Origin: Streptomyces sp. CB02400
GTDB lineage: Bacteria; Actinomycetota; Actinomycetes; Streptomycetales; Streptomycetaceae
Length of the DNA stretch: 64,000 nucleotides
Direction: 5' to 3'
Assembly: GCF_001905725.1 (NCBI RefSeq)
Contig: NZ_LIWB01000012.1
Coordinates: 1 to 64,000 of the forward strand
Shown: piece by piece, positions 17,812-27,400 of the stretch
Layout of the letters: each line of letters begins with the position of its first letter
Numbering within the stretch: the first letter of the stretch is position 1
The notes under the pieces: model-generated
Seen by the model: the letters and a program-made list of their open reading frames with translations, nothing else
What the model was told of the DNA's origin: nothing
The model's database searches: none
Translations under genes and position numbers: made by a program

Positions 17812-20800
17812 GTGATGAGGGAGGAACCGGAACTCGTGAGCGAAGCGCCTGCACCGGGACGAGCGGAACTGGGGGACTCGGAGGTGCTCGCGGCGGTGGC
17901 CGCCGCCGTGGACGTCCCCCGCACGGAAGTGACACTCGACGCCGACCCGTTCGAGCTCGGGCTCGACTCCCTGGGGCTCATCCGGCTCACGGCCGACTGG
18001 CGCCGTCAGGGCATCGGGGTCGGTTACGAGCAGCTCGCCGAGGCGGCGACGCTGCGGGAATGGCTGGCCATTCTGAGCGCCGCCCCGGCCACAGTGCTGT
18101 CGGACGAGTCGGACACCCCGGGGCCGACACGGGCCGGCCTGCCCGAAGCGGACGCACAGAGGTGGGACGAGGAGCCCTCGGACGGTGCGTTCCCCTTGGC
18201 CGTCATGCAGCACGCCTATTGGATCGGACGCCAGGACGACCAGCCCCTCGGCGGCGTCGGGGCGCACTTCTACGCCGAACTCGACGGAACCGGCCTCGAC
18301 CCCGAGCGCCTCGCCGCCGCCGTGACCGAGCTGCGCCGACGTCACGAGATGCTGCGGGTCAAGGTGCTCGACGACGGTCGGCAGCAGATTCTCGCCGAGC
18401 CCGTACAACCGGCCATCACGGTGCACGACTTCACCCAGGAACCGGCCGACGGCTGCGCCGAGGGGCTCGAGCGGCTGCGGGACCGCCACACCCACCGCCG
18501 TATGGACGTCGAGCAGGGTGAGGTGTTCGACGTCGCGCTCAGTCTGCTGCCCGACAACCGGACCCGCCTCCACATCGATCTCGACATGGTCGGCGCCGAC
18601 GCAGCCAGCATGCGTGTCCTCCTGGCGGACCTCCGGCACCTCTACGACGATCCGGACACCCCGCTGCCGGACATCGGCCACAGCTACCGGGACCATCTGC
18701 GGGAGAGCCGGGTGCGCCGGAAGGCCGAAGTGGCCGCGGCGCGCGACTGGTGGCGCGAGCGGCTGGACGGACTGAGCGCCCCGCCCCGACTGCCCACGGT
18801 CGTCGACCCGCTCAGCCCGGAATCCGCCGCACCGCGGTACCACCGGACCGTTCGCCTGCACCACCACCTGACGTCCCGGCGCAAGCGTGTCCTGCTCGAG
18901 CGGGCCAGGCAGCAACGAGTGACCCCGACGGCGGTGCTGGCCGCCGCGTTCGCCGAGGTGCTCGCCGCCTGGAGCGCCGAGCCGAGGTTCCTGCTCAACC
19001 TCCCCCTGTTCGACCGGGACCTGAGCCGGCCCGGCACCGAACTGCTGATCGGTGACTTCAGCAGCTCCGTCCTGCTGGACGTCGACCTCGCCACCGAGCG
19101 CCCGTTCGCCGACTCGGCACGGGGCATCCAGGCGGAGCTGCGCAGAACCATCGCGCGCGGCTCGTACTCGGGTGTCGAGGTCCTGCGGGACCTCTCCCGT
19201 GCCGCGGGGGGCACGCCCGTCCTCGCGCCCGTCGTGTACACCAGCGCCCTCGGCCTCGGGGAGGTCTACGACCGCGCCGTGCGGAAGACCTTCGGCGAGC
19301 CTTCCTGGATCATCTCCCAGGGCCCCCAGGTGTGGCTGGACGCACAGGTGACCGAGCTGGACGGCGGCCTCCTGCTCAACTGGGACGTCAGGGAGGAGCT
19401 GTTCGCGTCCGGCGTGCCCGCCGCGGCCTTCGACGCCTACCGGAACCTGCTGGAGACCCTGCTGGACGACGAGGACGCGTGGGCCCGCCCCGTGGGGACC
19501 CAGCTTCCTGTCGACCAGGCCCGTGTCCGTGAGCGCGTCAACGACACCGACGCGCCCGCAGTGGCCGAGCGTCTGCACGAGGGGTTCCACCGGGCCGCGT
19601 CCGAGCAGCCCGAACGGGTGGCGCTGATCGACGAGACGGGCCGCCCCCTCACGTACCAGGAACTGCGGACCTGGGCCGGGCGCGTCACCGCGCTGCTCAC
19701 CGACGCCGGTGTCCGGCGGGGTGACTCGGTCGCGGTGCGTCTCACCAGGGGGGCCGGACAGGTCGCGGCGGTACTCGGCGTGCTGGGAGCCGGCGCGACC
19801 TACGTTCCCGTCGGTGTGCACCAGCCCGCCGAGCGTGCGGCGCGCGTCCTGGAGGCCGCCGCGGCGACGGCGGTGCTGACCGACGTGCCCGGCGCGGTGG
19901 AGCTGTCCGCCCGGGCCGACGGCGGTTCGCCCCGCGTCCTCACCCTCGACGCGGCCGACGCCCTGCAGCCCGCGTCTCCGGTGCTGGACCAGCCTGTCTC
20001 GTCGGTCGCCTACACGATCTTCACCTCCGGGTCCACCGGTGCCCCGAAGGGGGTGGACGTCTCCCACGGCGCCGCGATGAACACCCTCGCCGCGATCAAC
20101 GCGCGCTTCGGGGTGCGGGCGTCCGACCGCGGACTGGCCCTGGCCGAGCTGGACTTCGACATGGCGGTCTACGACCTGTTCGGACCGCTGTCGGCGGGCG
20201 GCTCGGTCGTCCTGATCGACGAGGCGGCCCAACGCGACCCGCAGCACTGGATCCGACTGATGCGTGAGCACCGGATCACCCTGGTCAACTGCGTCCCCGC
20301 CCTGCTCGACATGACCCTCACCGCGGCCGAGGCCGACCCCGAGGGACTGGGCGACACGCTGCGGCTGGTCCTGCTCGGCGGTGACTGGGTGGGCATGGAC
20401 CTGCCGGGACGCCTGCACGCCCTGGTACCCGACGCGCGGTTCGTCGCGCTGGGCGGCATGACCGAGGCCGCGGTGCACTCGACGGTCTTCGAGGTCGACG
20501 AGGTCGACCCGGGCTGGGCCTCCATCCCCTGGGGCGTCCCGCTGCCCAACATGCGGGCCCGCGTGGTCGACGCGCGGGGCAGGGACTGTCCGGACTGGGT
20601 CGCGGGAGAGCTGTGGATGAGCGGCGCCGGACTGGCCGAGGGCTACCGCGGCGACCCCGACCGCACTGCCGAGAAGTTCGTCCCGCACGAGGGCAGGCGC
20701 TGGTACCGGACCGGCGACCGCGCCCGGTACCGCTCCGACGGCGTGCTGGAGTTCCTCGGCCGCGTGGACCACCAGATCAAGCTGCGCGGACACCGCATCG

Positions 20801-23800
20801 AACTCGGTGAGGTGGAAGCCGCGGCCGCCGGCCGGCCCGACGTCTCCGGCTGCGTGGCCCTGGTGACCGGCCGGCCGGCCCAGCTGGCCCTCGTCGCCGC
20901 CGGCACCCCCACGGAAAAACCCACCGAGACCGACCTGCGGGACAGCCTCACACAGCGGCTTCCCGCCTACATGGTCCCCTCCCGCATCGAGATCGTCGAC
21001 ACCCTCCCGCTGACGGCCAACGGCAAGCCCGACCGCAAGAAGGCCGCGGCACTGGTGGAGGCGGGAGCGGCGGCCTCCGGACACGGACGCGGCGAGCCGC
21101 CCATGGGCTGGGCGGAGACCACCCTCGCCCAGGTCTGGTCCGAACTCCTCGGCGCCTCCGACGTCGGACGCGACGACGACTTCTTCGCACTCGGCGGGGA
21201 CTCCCTGCTGGCCACCCGCGTGATCGCCGCTCTGCGCGCACGCGATGTCGGAGGGGCGCGCGTCGCCCAGCTGTTCGCCCGCCCCGAGCTGGCCGACTTC
21301 GCCGCGACCCTCACCCGGCAGAAACACCGTGCCACGACCCTGGGCACCGGCGACGTCGCCGACCGGCACGAGCCGTTCCCGCCCACCGACGTGCAGCGCG
21401 CCTTCTGGATCGGCCGCGACGACCGGTTGCCGCTCGGTGGTGTGGGCACCTACCACTACAGCGAGTTCGACGGCGTCGACGTCGACCTGGCCCGCATCGA
21501 ACGTGCCTGGCAGACGCTGATCCAGCGCCACGAGATGCTCCGCGCGGTCTTCGACCACGAAGGCCGGCAACGGATCCTGCGCGACGTGCCCCGCTTCACC
21601 GTCCCGGTCACCGAGGTCGGCACGGAGGACGAGGCGCCCGCCGTGCTGGACAGCCTGCGCGCCGAGTCGTCCCACCGGCGCCTGGACCTCACCCGGTGGC
21701 CCCTCTTCGACATCCGGGCCGTGCGCTATCCGAGCGGCGGCCGCACACGGACCCGGCTGGCCGTCGGACTCGACTACATCGTCCTCGACGGCGCCTCCAT
21801 CATGGCCCTCTACGCCGAACTGGACGCGCTCCACGCCGATCCGGACACCGAACTGCCCGCCATCGACATCTCCTTCCGGGACTACGTCCTCGACGTCGTC
21901 CCGGAGAAGGACGACGTCGAGCGGGCCCGCGAGTACTGGCTGCGCAGGCTGGACGACCTGCCGCCCGCCCCCGAACTGCCGCTCGCCGGCGACCCGGCCG
22001 CGGTGACCCGCCCCTGGTTCACCCGCCGCAGCCGGCCGCTGGCGGCCGACCGGTGGGAGACGCTGAGGGAGCGGGCCCGGCAGCACGGGCTGACGCCCTC
22101 GGTGGTGCTGCTGATCTGCTACGTGGAGGTCCTGGCGGCCTGGAGCGACCAGGACGGGGTCACCGTCAACCTGACCCTGTTCAACAGGCTGCCGGTGCAT
22201 CCCCACATCAACCGTCTGGTCGGCGACTTCACGTCGGTGTCGCTGATCGGCCACAAGCCCCGGCCCGGCGAGAGCTGGCTCGACGCCGCGCACCGGCTCC
22301 AGCAGGTCATGGGCGAGGACCTGGACCACAGGGAGGCGTCCGCGATCTGGCTCATGCAGGAGCTCGCCCGGCGCACGGGCACGGTCGAGGCCGCCATGCC
22401 CGTGGTCTTCAGCAGCACGGTGGGCGTGGGCGACCGGGCGGCCAAGGACCTGAGCGGGACCTTCCCGGCCAAGGTCTTCGGCATCTCGCAGACGCCGCAG
22501 GTCATGCTCGACAACCAGGTGACGGAGTCCTCCGGCGGCATCCTGGTGAGCTGGGACGCCATCGAAGAGCTGTTCCGTCCCGGAGTGCTGGACGCCATGT
22601 TCGACTCCTACTGCCGCATGCTCGACCGGCTGGCCGACGAGGACTGGCAGCCCGGTCCGCTCCCCGCCGCGCTGCCGCCCGAGCAGAAGGAAGCGCGGGA
22701 ACGGATCACCGGCGCCCCCGGGCCCGTCCCCGCCGGCCTCCTGCACGAGGACGTGTTCCGACGGGCCGAGGCCGACCCGGACCGTACGGCGCTCCTCATG
22801 CCGGACGGCGACATCCTCACGTACGGCCGACTCGCGGAGCGCGCCACCCTGATGGCAGGAGGGCTGGCCCACCACGGCGTCCGCCCCGGTGACACGGTGG
22901 CGCTCCTGCTGCCCGGCGGAGTCGACCAGATCGTGGCGGCCCTCGGAACCCTGGCCGCGGGCGCCGCCTACCTGCCGCTGCGGCCCGCAGCGGACGTCGA
23001 CGTCGCGGCGGGGCACTGCGAGTCGGCGGGGGCCGCCCTCGTCGTCACCGGCGCCCCCGGCGCCGGTATCGGCGGAGTACGGACGGTCACCGTCTCCGAC
23101 GTCATGGCGTCAGCCACTCCGGCCGCACCGTTCCGCGGTGATCCAGGCACTCCCGCTCACGTCCGCCTCACCGAGCACGGCCCTCTGACCTTCAGCCACG
23201 CGGCGGTCCAGGGCACGCTGACGGACATCCGGGCGCGGTACTCGGTGGGCGAGGGGGACCGGGGGATCGCGCTGTCCGAACCGGACACCGTACGCTCCGT
23301 GTTCGACGTCTTCGGTCTGCTCGGTACCGGCGCGACGCTCGTACTGCCCGGCATCGCCGATCGTGCCGACATCGCCGCGCTGGCGCGGCTCACGGTCCGG
23401 CACGACGTCACGGTGTGGAACAGCACTCCGTTCCTGCTGGACCGGCTCCTCACCGAAGCGGAATCGCCGGCGGCCGAAGCCCGTGTTCCCGCCCGGCTTC
23501 GCCTGGCGATGGTCTCGGGCGGCCGAGTGGGCCACGACCTGCCGCGCAGACTGCGCGACCTGGCAGGCCGGGGATGCCGGTTCGTCTCGCTCAGCACCGT
23601 GCCCGGCACGGCTCTGTGGGCCGGCGCGTACGAGCCGCCCACAGCGGATCCCGCCGATGCGACGCCCATGCCGTCCGGCCTGCCGCTCGCCGGCCGGCGG
23701 CACCGCGTGGTCGACGCCGCCGGACGGGACTGCCCGGACTGGGTCGGCGGTGAACTGTGGATCAGCGATGAGGGGATCACGGAGCAGGCCGGGGGCGGGC

Positions 23801-24486
23801 ACCTCAGCCGGATCGTCGAACAGGACGGGACACGCTGGTACCGCACCGGAAGCCGGGCGCGCCACCGGCCGGACGGAACGCTCGACCTGCTCGGACGCTC
23901 CGGGCAGTCGATCCGGATCGGCGGTCGGCGCGTCGAACCGGACGAGGTCGAGGCAGCCCTCGAGACGCACCCGGGAATCGCCCGCGCGGTGGTCCTCGTC
24001 ACCGGAGCGGAGGACGACCGCAGGCTGCACGCGGTGATCGTCCCGGTGGGCGAGCGGCCGACGGGTGTCCCCGAGCACCTGGAGAGGCTCCTCCCCGCGC
24101 ACGCCACACCCGGCCGCTTCGCGTTCGTCGACGGGCTCGGCCGGTTGCCCGTCGCTGACGACGGAGACATCGACCGGACCGCGCTCGCGGCTTCGGTGGC
24201 CTCGGAGAACGAGGCCGGGGGGCCGCCGAAGGGCGAGGTCGAGCGCCGTATCGCGGCCATCTGGTCCGACCTTCTCGGCACCGGAGTACACGACCGCAAC
24301 GCCAACTTCTTCAGCGAGGGCGGCGACAGCCTCACAGCTCTGCGCCTCGTCGGAGCCGTCAACGAGTTCTTCGGCACGGACGTACCCGTACGTGCCTTCC
24401 TGGCGGCATCGACCCTGGCAGACCTGGCAGCGCGCATCGAGAGCACGCAGGTCACCGATGAGTTCGAAGAGAGTGGAGAGATATGA
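17812..24486 (+). CDS. Cyclising NRPS 1: ArCP-Cy-A-T-Cy-A*-T
   Basis: 2224 residues (GTG 17812; a GTG at 17836 with AGGGAGGA upstream is also plausible). Aryl carrier with Ser53 (GLDSLGL). Cy1 (about 120-560): FPLAVMQHAYWIGR and DMVGADAAS, the DxxxxDxxS cyclisation motif. A1 (about 580-1075): TSGSTGAPKG, YRTGDRAR, NGKPDRK; my reading of its pocket is DMYNLGLVHK, only partly Cys-like. Carrier Ser1131. Cy2 (about 1185-1620): DYIVLDGAS, ISQTPQVMLDNQ. A2 (about 1645-2120) has lost the P-loop (AHVRLTEHGPLTF in its place), A7 Asp (YRTGS) and A10 Lys (DDGDIDR), so it should be inactive. Carrier Ser2173. It assembles salicyl-azoline intermediates in the cytoplasm; the module layout resembles yersiniabactin/pyochelin synthetases. 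Family certain, substrates inferred. Confidence 0.93.
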   Translation: MMREEPELVSEAPAPGRAELGDSEVLAAVAAAVDVPRTEVTLDADPFELGLDSLGLIRLTADWRRQGIGVGYEQLAEAATLREWLAILSAAPATVLSDESDTPGPTRAGLPEADAQRWDEEPSDGAFPLAVMQHAYWIGRQDDQPLGGVGAHFYAELDGTGLDPERLAAAVTELRRRHEMLRVKVLDDGRQQILAEPVQPAITVHDFTQEPADGCAEGLERLRDRHTHRRMDVEQGEVFDVALSLLPDNRTRLHIDLDMVGADAASMRVLLADLRHLYDDPDTPLPDIGHSYRDHLRESRVRRKAEVAAARDWWRERLDGLSAPPRLPTVVDPLSPESAAPRYHRTVRLHHHLTSRRKRVLLERARQQRVTPTAVLAAAFAEVLAAWSAEPRFLLNLPLFDRDLSRPGTELLIGDFSSSVLLDVDLATERPFADSARGIQAELRRTIARGSYSGVEVLRDLSRAAGGTPVLAPVVYTSALGLGEVYDRAVRKTFGEPSWIISQGPQVWLDAQVTELDGGLLLNWDVREELFASGVPAAAFDAYRNLLETLLDDEDAWARPVGTQLPVDQARVRERVNDTDAPAVAERLHEGFHRAASEQPERVALIDETGRPLTYQELRTWAGRVTALLTDAGVRRGDSVAVRLTRGAGQVAAVLGVLGAGATYVPVGVHQPAERAARVLEAAAATAVLTDVPGAVELSARADGGSPRVLTLDAADALQPASPVLDQPVSSVAYTIFTSGSTGAPKGVDVSHGAAMNTLAAINARFGVRASDRGLALAELDFDMAVYDLFGPLSAGGSVVLIDEAAQRDPQHWIRLMREHRITLVNCVPALLDMTLTAAEADPEGLGDTLRLVLLGGDWVGMDLPGRLHALVPDARFVALGGMTEAAVHSTVFEVDEVDPGWASIPWGVPLPNMRARVVDARGRDCPDWVAGELWMSGAGLAEGYRGDPDRTAEKFVPHEGRRWYRTGDRARYRSDGVLEFLGRVDHQIKLRGHRIELGEVEAAAAGRPDVSGCVALVTGRPAQLALVAAGTPTEKPTETDLRDSLTQRLPAYMVPSRIEIVDTLPLTANGKPDRKKAAALVEAGAAASGHGRGEPPMGWAETTLAQVWSELLGASDVGRDDDFFALGGDSLLATRVIAALRARDVGGARVAQLFARPELADFAATLTRQKHRATTLGTGDVADRHEPFPPTDVQRAFWIGRDDRLPLGGVGTYHYSEFDGVDVDLARIERAWQTLIQRHEMLRAVFDHEGRQRILRDVPRFTVPVTEVGTEDEAPAVLDSLRAESSHRRLDLTRWPLFDIRAVRYPSGGRTRTRLAVGLDYIVLDGASIMALYAELDALHADPDTELPAIDISFRDYVLDVVPEKDDVERAREYWLRRLDDLPPAPELPLAGDPAAVTRPWFTRRSRPLAADRWETLRERARQHGLTPSVVLLICYVEVLAAWSDQDGVTVNLTLFNRLPVHPHINRLVGDFTSVSLIGHKPRPGESWLDAAHRLQQVMGEDLDHREASAIWLMQELARRTGTVEAAMPVVFSSTVGVGDRAAKDLSGTFPAKVFGISQTPQVMLDNQVTESSGGILVSWDAIEELFRPGVLDAMFDSYCRMLDRLADEDWQPGPLPAALPPEQKEARERITGAPGPVPAGLLHEDVFRRAEADPDRTALLMPDGDILTYGRLAERATLMAGGLAHHGVRPGDTVALLLPGGVDQIVAALGTLAAGAAYLPLRPAADVDVAAGHCESAGAALVVTGAPGAGIGGVRTVTVSDVMASATPAAPFRGDPGTPAHVRLTEHGPLTFSHAAVQGTLTDIRARYSVGEGDRGIALSEPDTVRSVFDVFGLLGTGATLVLPGIADRADIAALARLTVRHDVTVWNSTPFLLDRLLTEAESPAAEARVPARLRLAMVSGGRVGHDLPRRLRDLAGRGCRFVSLSTVPGTALWAGAYEPPTADPADATPMPSGLPLAGRRHRVVDAAGRDCPDWVGGELWISDEGITEQAGGGHLSRIVEQDGTRWYRTGSRARHRPDGTLDLLGRSGQSIRIGGRRVEPDEVEAALETHPGIARAVVLVTGAEDDRRLHAVIVPVGERPTGVPEHLERLLPAHATPGRFAFVDGLGRLPVADDGDIDRTALAASVASENEAGGPPKGEVERRIAAIWSDLLGTGVHDRNANFFSEGGDSLTALRLVGAVNEFFGTDVPVRAFLAASTLADLAARIESTQVTDEFEESGEI

Positions 24487-27400
24487 AAGCGCAGGACATC
24501 GTCGCGGACCTGGAGCGGCACGGCATCCGGCTCTGGGAGGAGGACGGCAAGCTGCGCTTCCGCGCCCCCCAGGGCGCACTCACCGAGGAGCGGCGCGCGC
24601 TGCTGCGTTCGCGTCGTGAGGACGTGCTGGCCCATCTGTCCGAACGGGCGCAGGCCACCCGCCTCGTCCCCGAACCCGACGCCGCCCACCAGCCGTTCCC
24701 GCTGACCGACATCCAGGGCGCGTACCTGGTCGGCCGCGGCAGTGCCTACGGCTACGGCGGCGTCGCCTGCCACGTCTACACCGAACTCGCCTACCCCGCC
24801 GACACCGATCCGGACCGGCTGAACGAGGCATGGTGGGCGATCGTGGAACGGCACGACATGCTGCGGGCGGTCGTGCACCCGGACGGTTCCCAGGAGGTGC
24901 TGCCCGGCATCCCCGCGACACCGATCCCCGTCGAGGACATGAGGGGGGCCTCGGCGGCGGACGTGGAGCGCCGAGTGGCGGACGTCCGTGACGAACTGGC
25001 CGCACGGGTACCCCCCACCGACCGGCCGCCGCTCTTCGAGCTCCGGATGACCCGCTGTGACGACGCACTGCTGCTGCACCTGTCCATCGACCAGCTCATC
25101 GTGGACTACGCCAGCCTCCTGATCGTCCTCGCGGAGCTGGAGGACGTGTACCACGGCCGGCCACTGGCGCCGCTGAACGCCCGGTTCCGCGACTACGTGC
25201 TGGCGCGCCGCCGCCAGACGCTCACCAGCGAGTACAACCGGCACCGCGATTACTGGCTGCGGCGCCTTCCCGACCTGCCCGGCCCCCCGGAGCTGCCGCT
25301 CACGGACGGCACCGGAGCCCTCGGCTCCTTCCGCCGGTACGAGACCGTGATGAGCGCCGAGCAGCGCAAGGCGTTCGAAGCCAACGCCGCGGCGCTGGGG
25401 ATCCCCATGTCCGCCGCGGCCCTGACCGCCTTCGCCGAAGTGATCGGCCGGTGGAGCCGCAACCCCGAGTTCATGCTCAACCTCCCCACCTTCACCCGGC
25501 TTCCGCTGCACGAGGACGTCGACCGGCTGGTGGGCGACTTCACCTCCGTCGAACTGCTCGCCGTGGACCTGCGGGAGCCGCAGGCCTTCGCCGACCGCGT
25601 CCGCACCGTGAGCTCCAACCTGCTGGAGGACCTGGCCCACTCGCTGTTCACGGGCAGCCAGGTGCTGACCGAGATGGCCCGGCTCCGCGAGGCCCAGACC
25701 CTCCTCATGCCGGTCGTGTTCACCAGCACCCTCGGCTCCGCCACCATGCGGCAGCCGGAGGCCGTGGTCCGGCACGCCCAGACGCAGACGCCGCAGGTCT
25801 GGATCGACTGCCAGGTGATGGAGCGCGGCGACGGTCTCGCGCTGAGCTGGGACGTGCGGGAAGGCGTCCTCGCGGAGGGCACCGCCGACGACCTGTTCAG
25901 CGCCTTCACCGCCCTCATGCACCGCCTGGCCCAGGACCCCGGCAGCTGGTCGGCACCCGCGGAGATCGACCTTCCCGAGCACACCCGTGCCGTGCGCGCG
26001 CGTGTGAACGACACCAGCGCTCCGGTCCCCCGTGCCCTGCTGCACGAGGCCGTGCTCGACACCGCGCGCCGCACCCCGGACCGCGTGGCCGTCCTCGACC
26101 AGGACCGCGAGGTCACCTACCGCGAGCTGGTCGCGCGGGCCAGCGGCGTCGCCCGGGCCCTGACGACGAGGGGCGTCACTTCCGGGCAGATCGTGGCGAT
26201 CACGATGGACAAGGGCTGGGAGCAGGCGGCCGGCGTCCTCGGTGTGCTCATGGCCGGTGCCGCCTACCTGCCGCTGGACACCACGCAGCCGCCCCGGCGC
26301 CGCGACGCGATCCTGGCCGACGCCGAGGCGCGGGCCGTCCTCACCCAGTCCTGGCTGGCCGACGGCGACCGGCCGGACGGCATCCCGGTCATCGCGGTGG
26401 ACGTCCTCCCCGACAGCGAGGCCGCCGCACCCGAGACACAGGCCGAGCCCGACTCCCTGGCCTACGTCATCTACACCTCGGGTTCGACGGGCGCGCCGAA
26501 GGGCGTGATGATCAGCCACGCCGCCGCGCTGAACACCGTCGTCGACATCAACCGCCGGTTCGCGGTCACGGAACACGACCGTGTCTTCGCCCTGGCCCAA
26601 CTCGGCTTCGACCTGTCCGTCTACGACCTGTTCGGCCCGCTGTCCGTGGGCGCGACCGTGGTGATGCCCCACCCCGAACGTCGGGGCGACCCCTCCAGCT
26701 GGGCCGAGACGGTCAGGCGGGAGAACGTCACCGTCTGGAACTCGGTGCCCGGGCAGCTCCAGATGCTCCACGACTACCTGCGCTCCGACGACCCGCCACT
26801 GCCCTCCGTCCGGCTCATGATGCTCTCCGGGGACTGGATCCCCGTCAGCCTCCCGGACGCGGTCCGGCGCTGGGCCCCCGCCGCCGAGGTGCACAGTCTG
26901 GGCGGCGCCACCGAGGCGTCCATCTGGTCCATCCACCACCCGGTCTCCGACACCGACCGCGCCCGGCGCAGCATTCCGTACGGCAAGCCACTGGCCAACC
27001 AGGCCTTCCACGTCCTCGACTCCGCACTGCGGCCCCGTCCGGACCTGGTCACCGGCGACCTGTACATCGGCGGAGTCGGCCTGGCCCAGGGGTACTTCGG
27101 CGACGCCGAGCGCACCGCGGCGGCGTTCATCGAGCACCCGGTCACCGGCGAGCGGCTCTACCGCACCGGCGACCTCGGGCGCTACCACCCGGACGGCGTC
27201 ATCGAGTTCCAGGGCCGGGCGGACACCCAGGTGAAGATCCGCGGCTACCGGATCGAACTCGGTGAGATCCAGGCGGCCGTCGAGTCCCTCCCCTCCGTCG
27301 GCGCGGCGGCCGTCGTCGTGGCGGGCGGTCGCGGCGACGCCGGCCGGACGACCCCCCGTACGCTCGCCGCCTTCGTCGAGCCCGCCCACCTCAGCGAACC

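Noticed and set aside
17770..23016. 1748-codon open frame on the minus strand across NRPS 1
   Set aside because: It is antisense to an NRPS with perfect domain motifs; such frames stay open because of GC-rich third positions. No domain or ribosome site.
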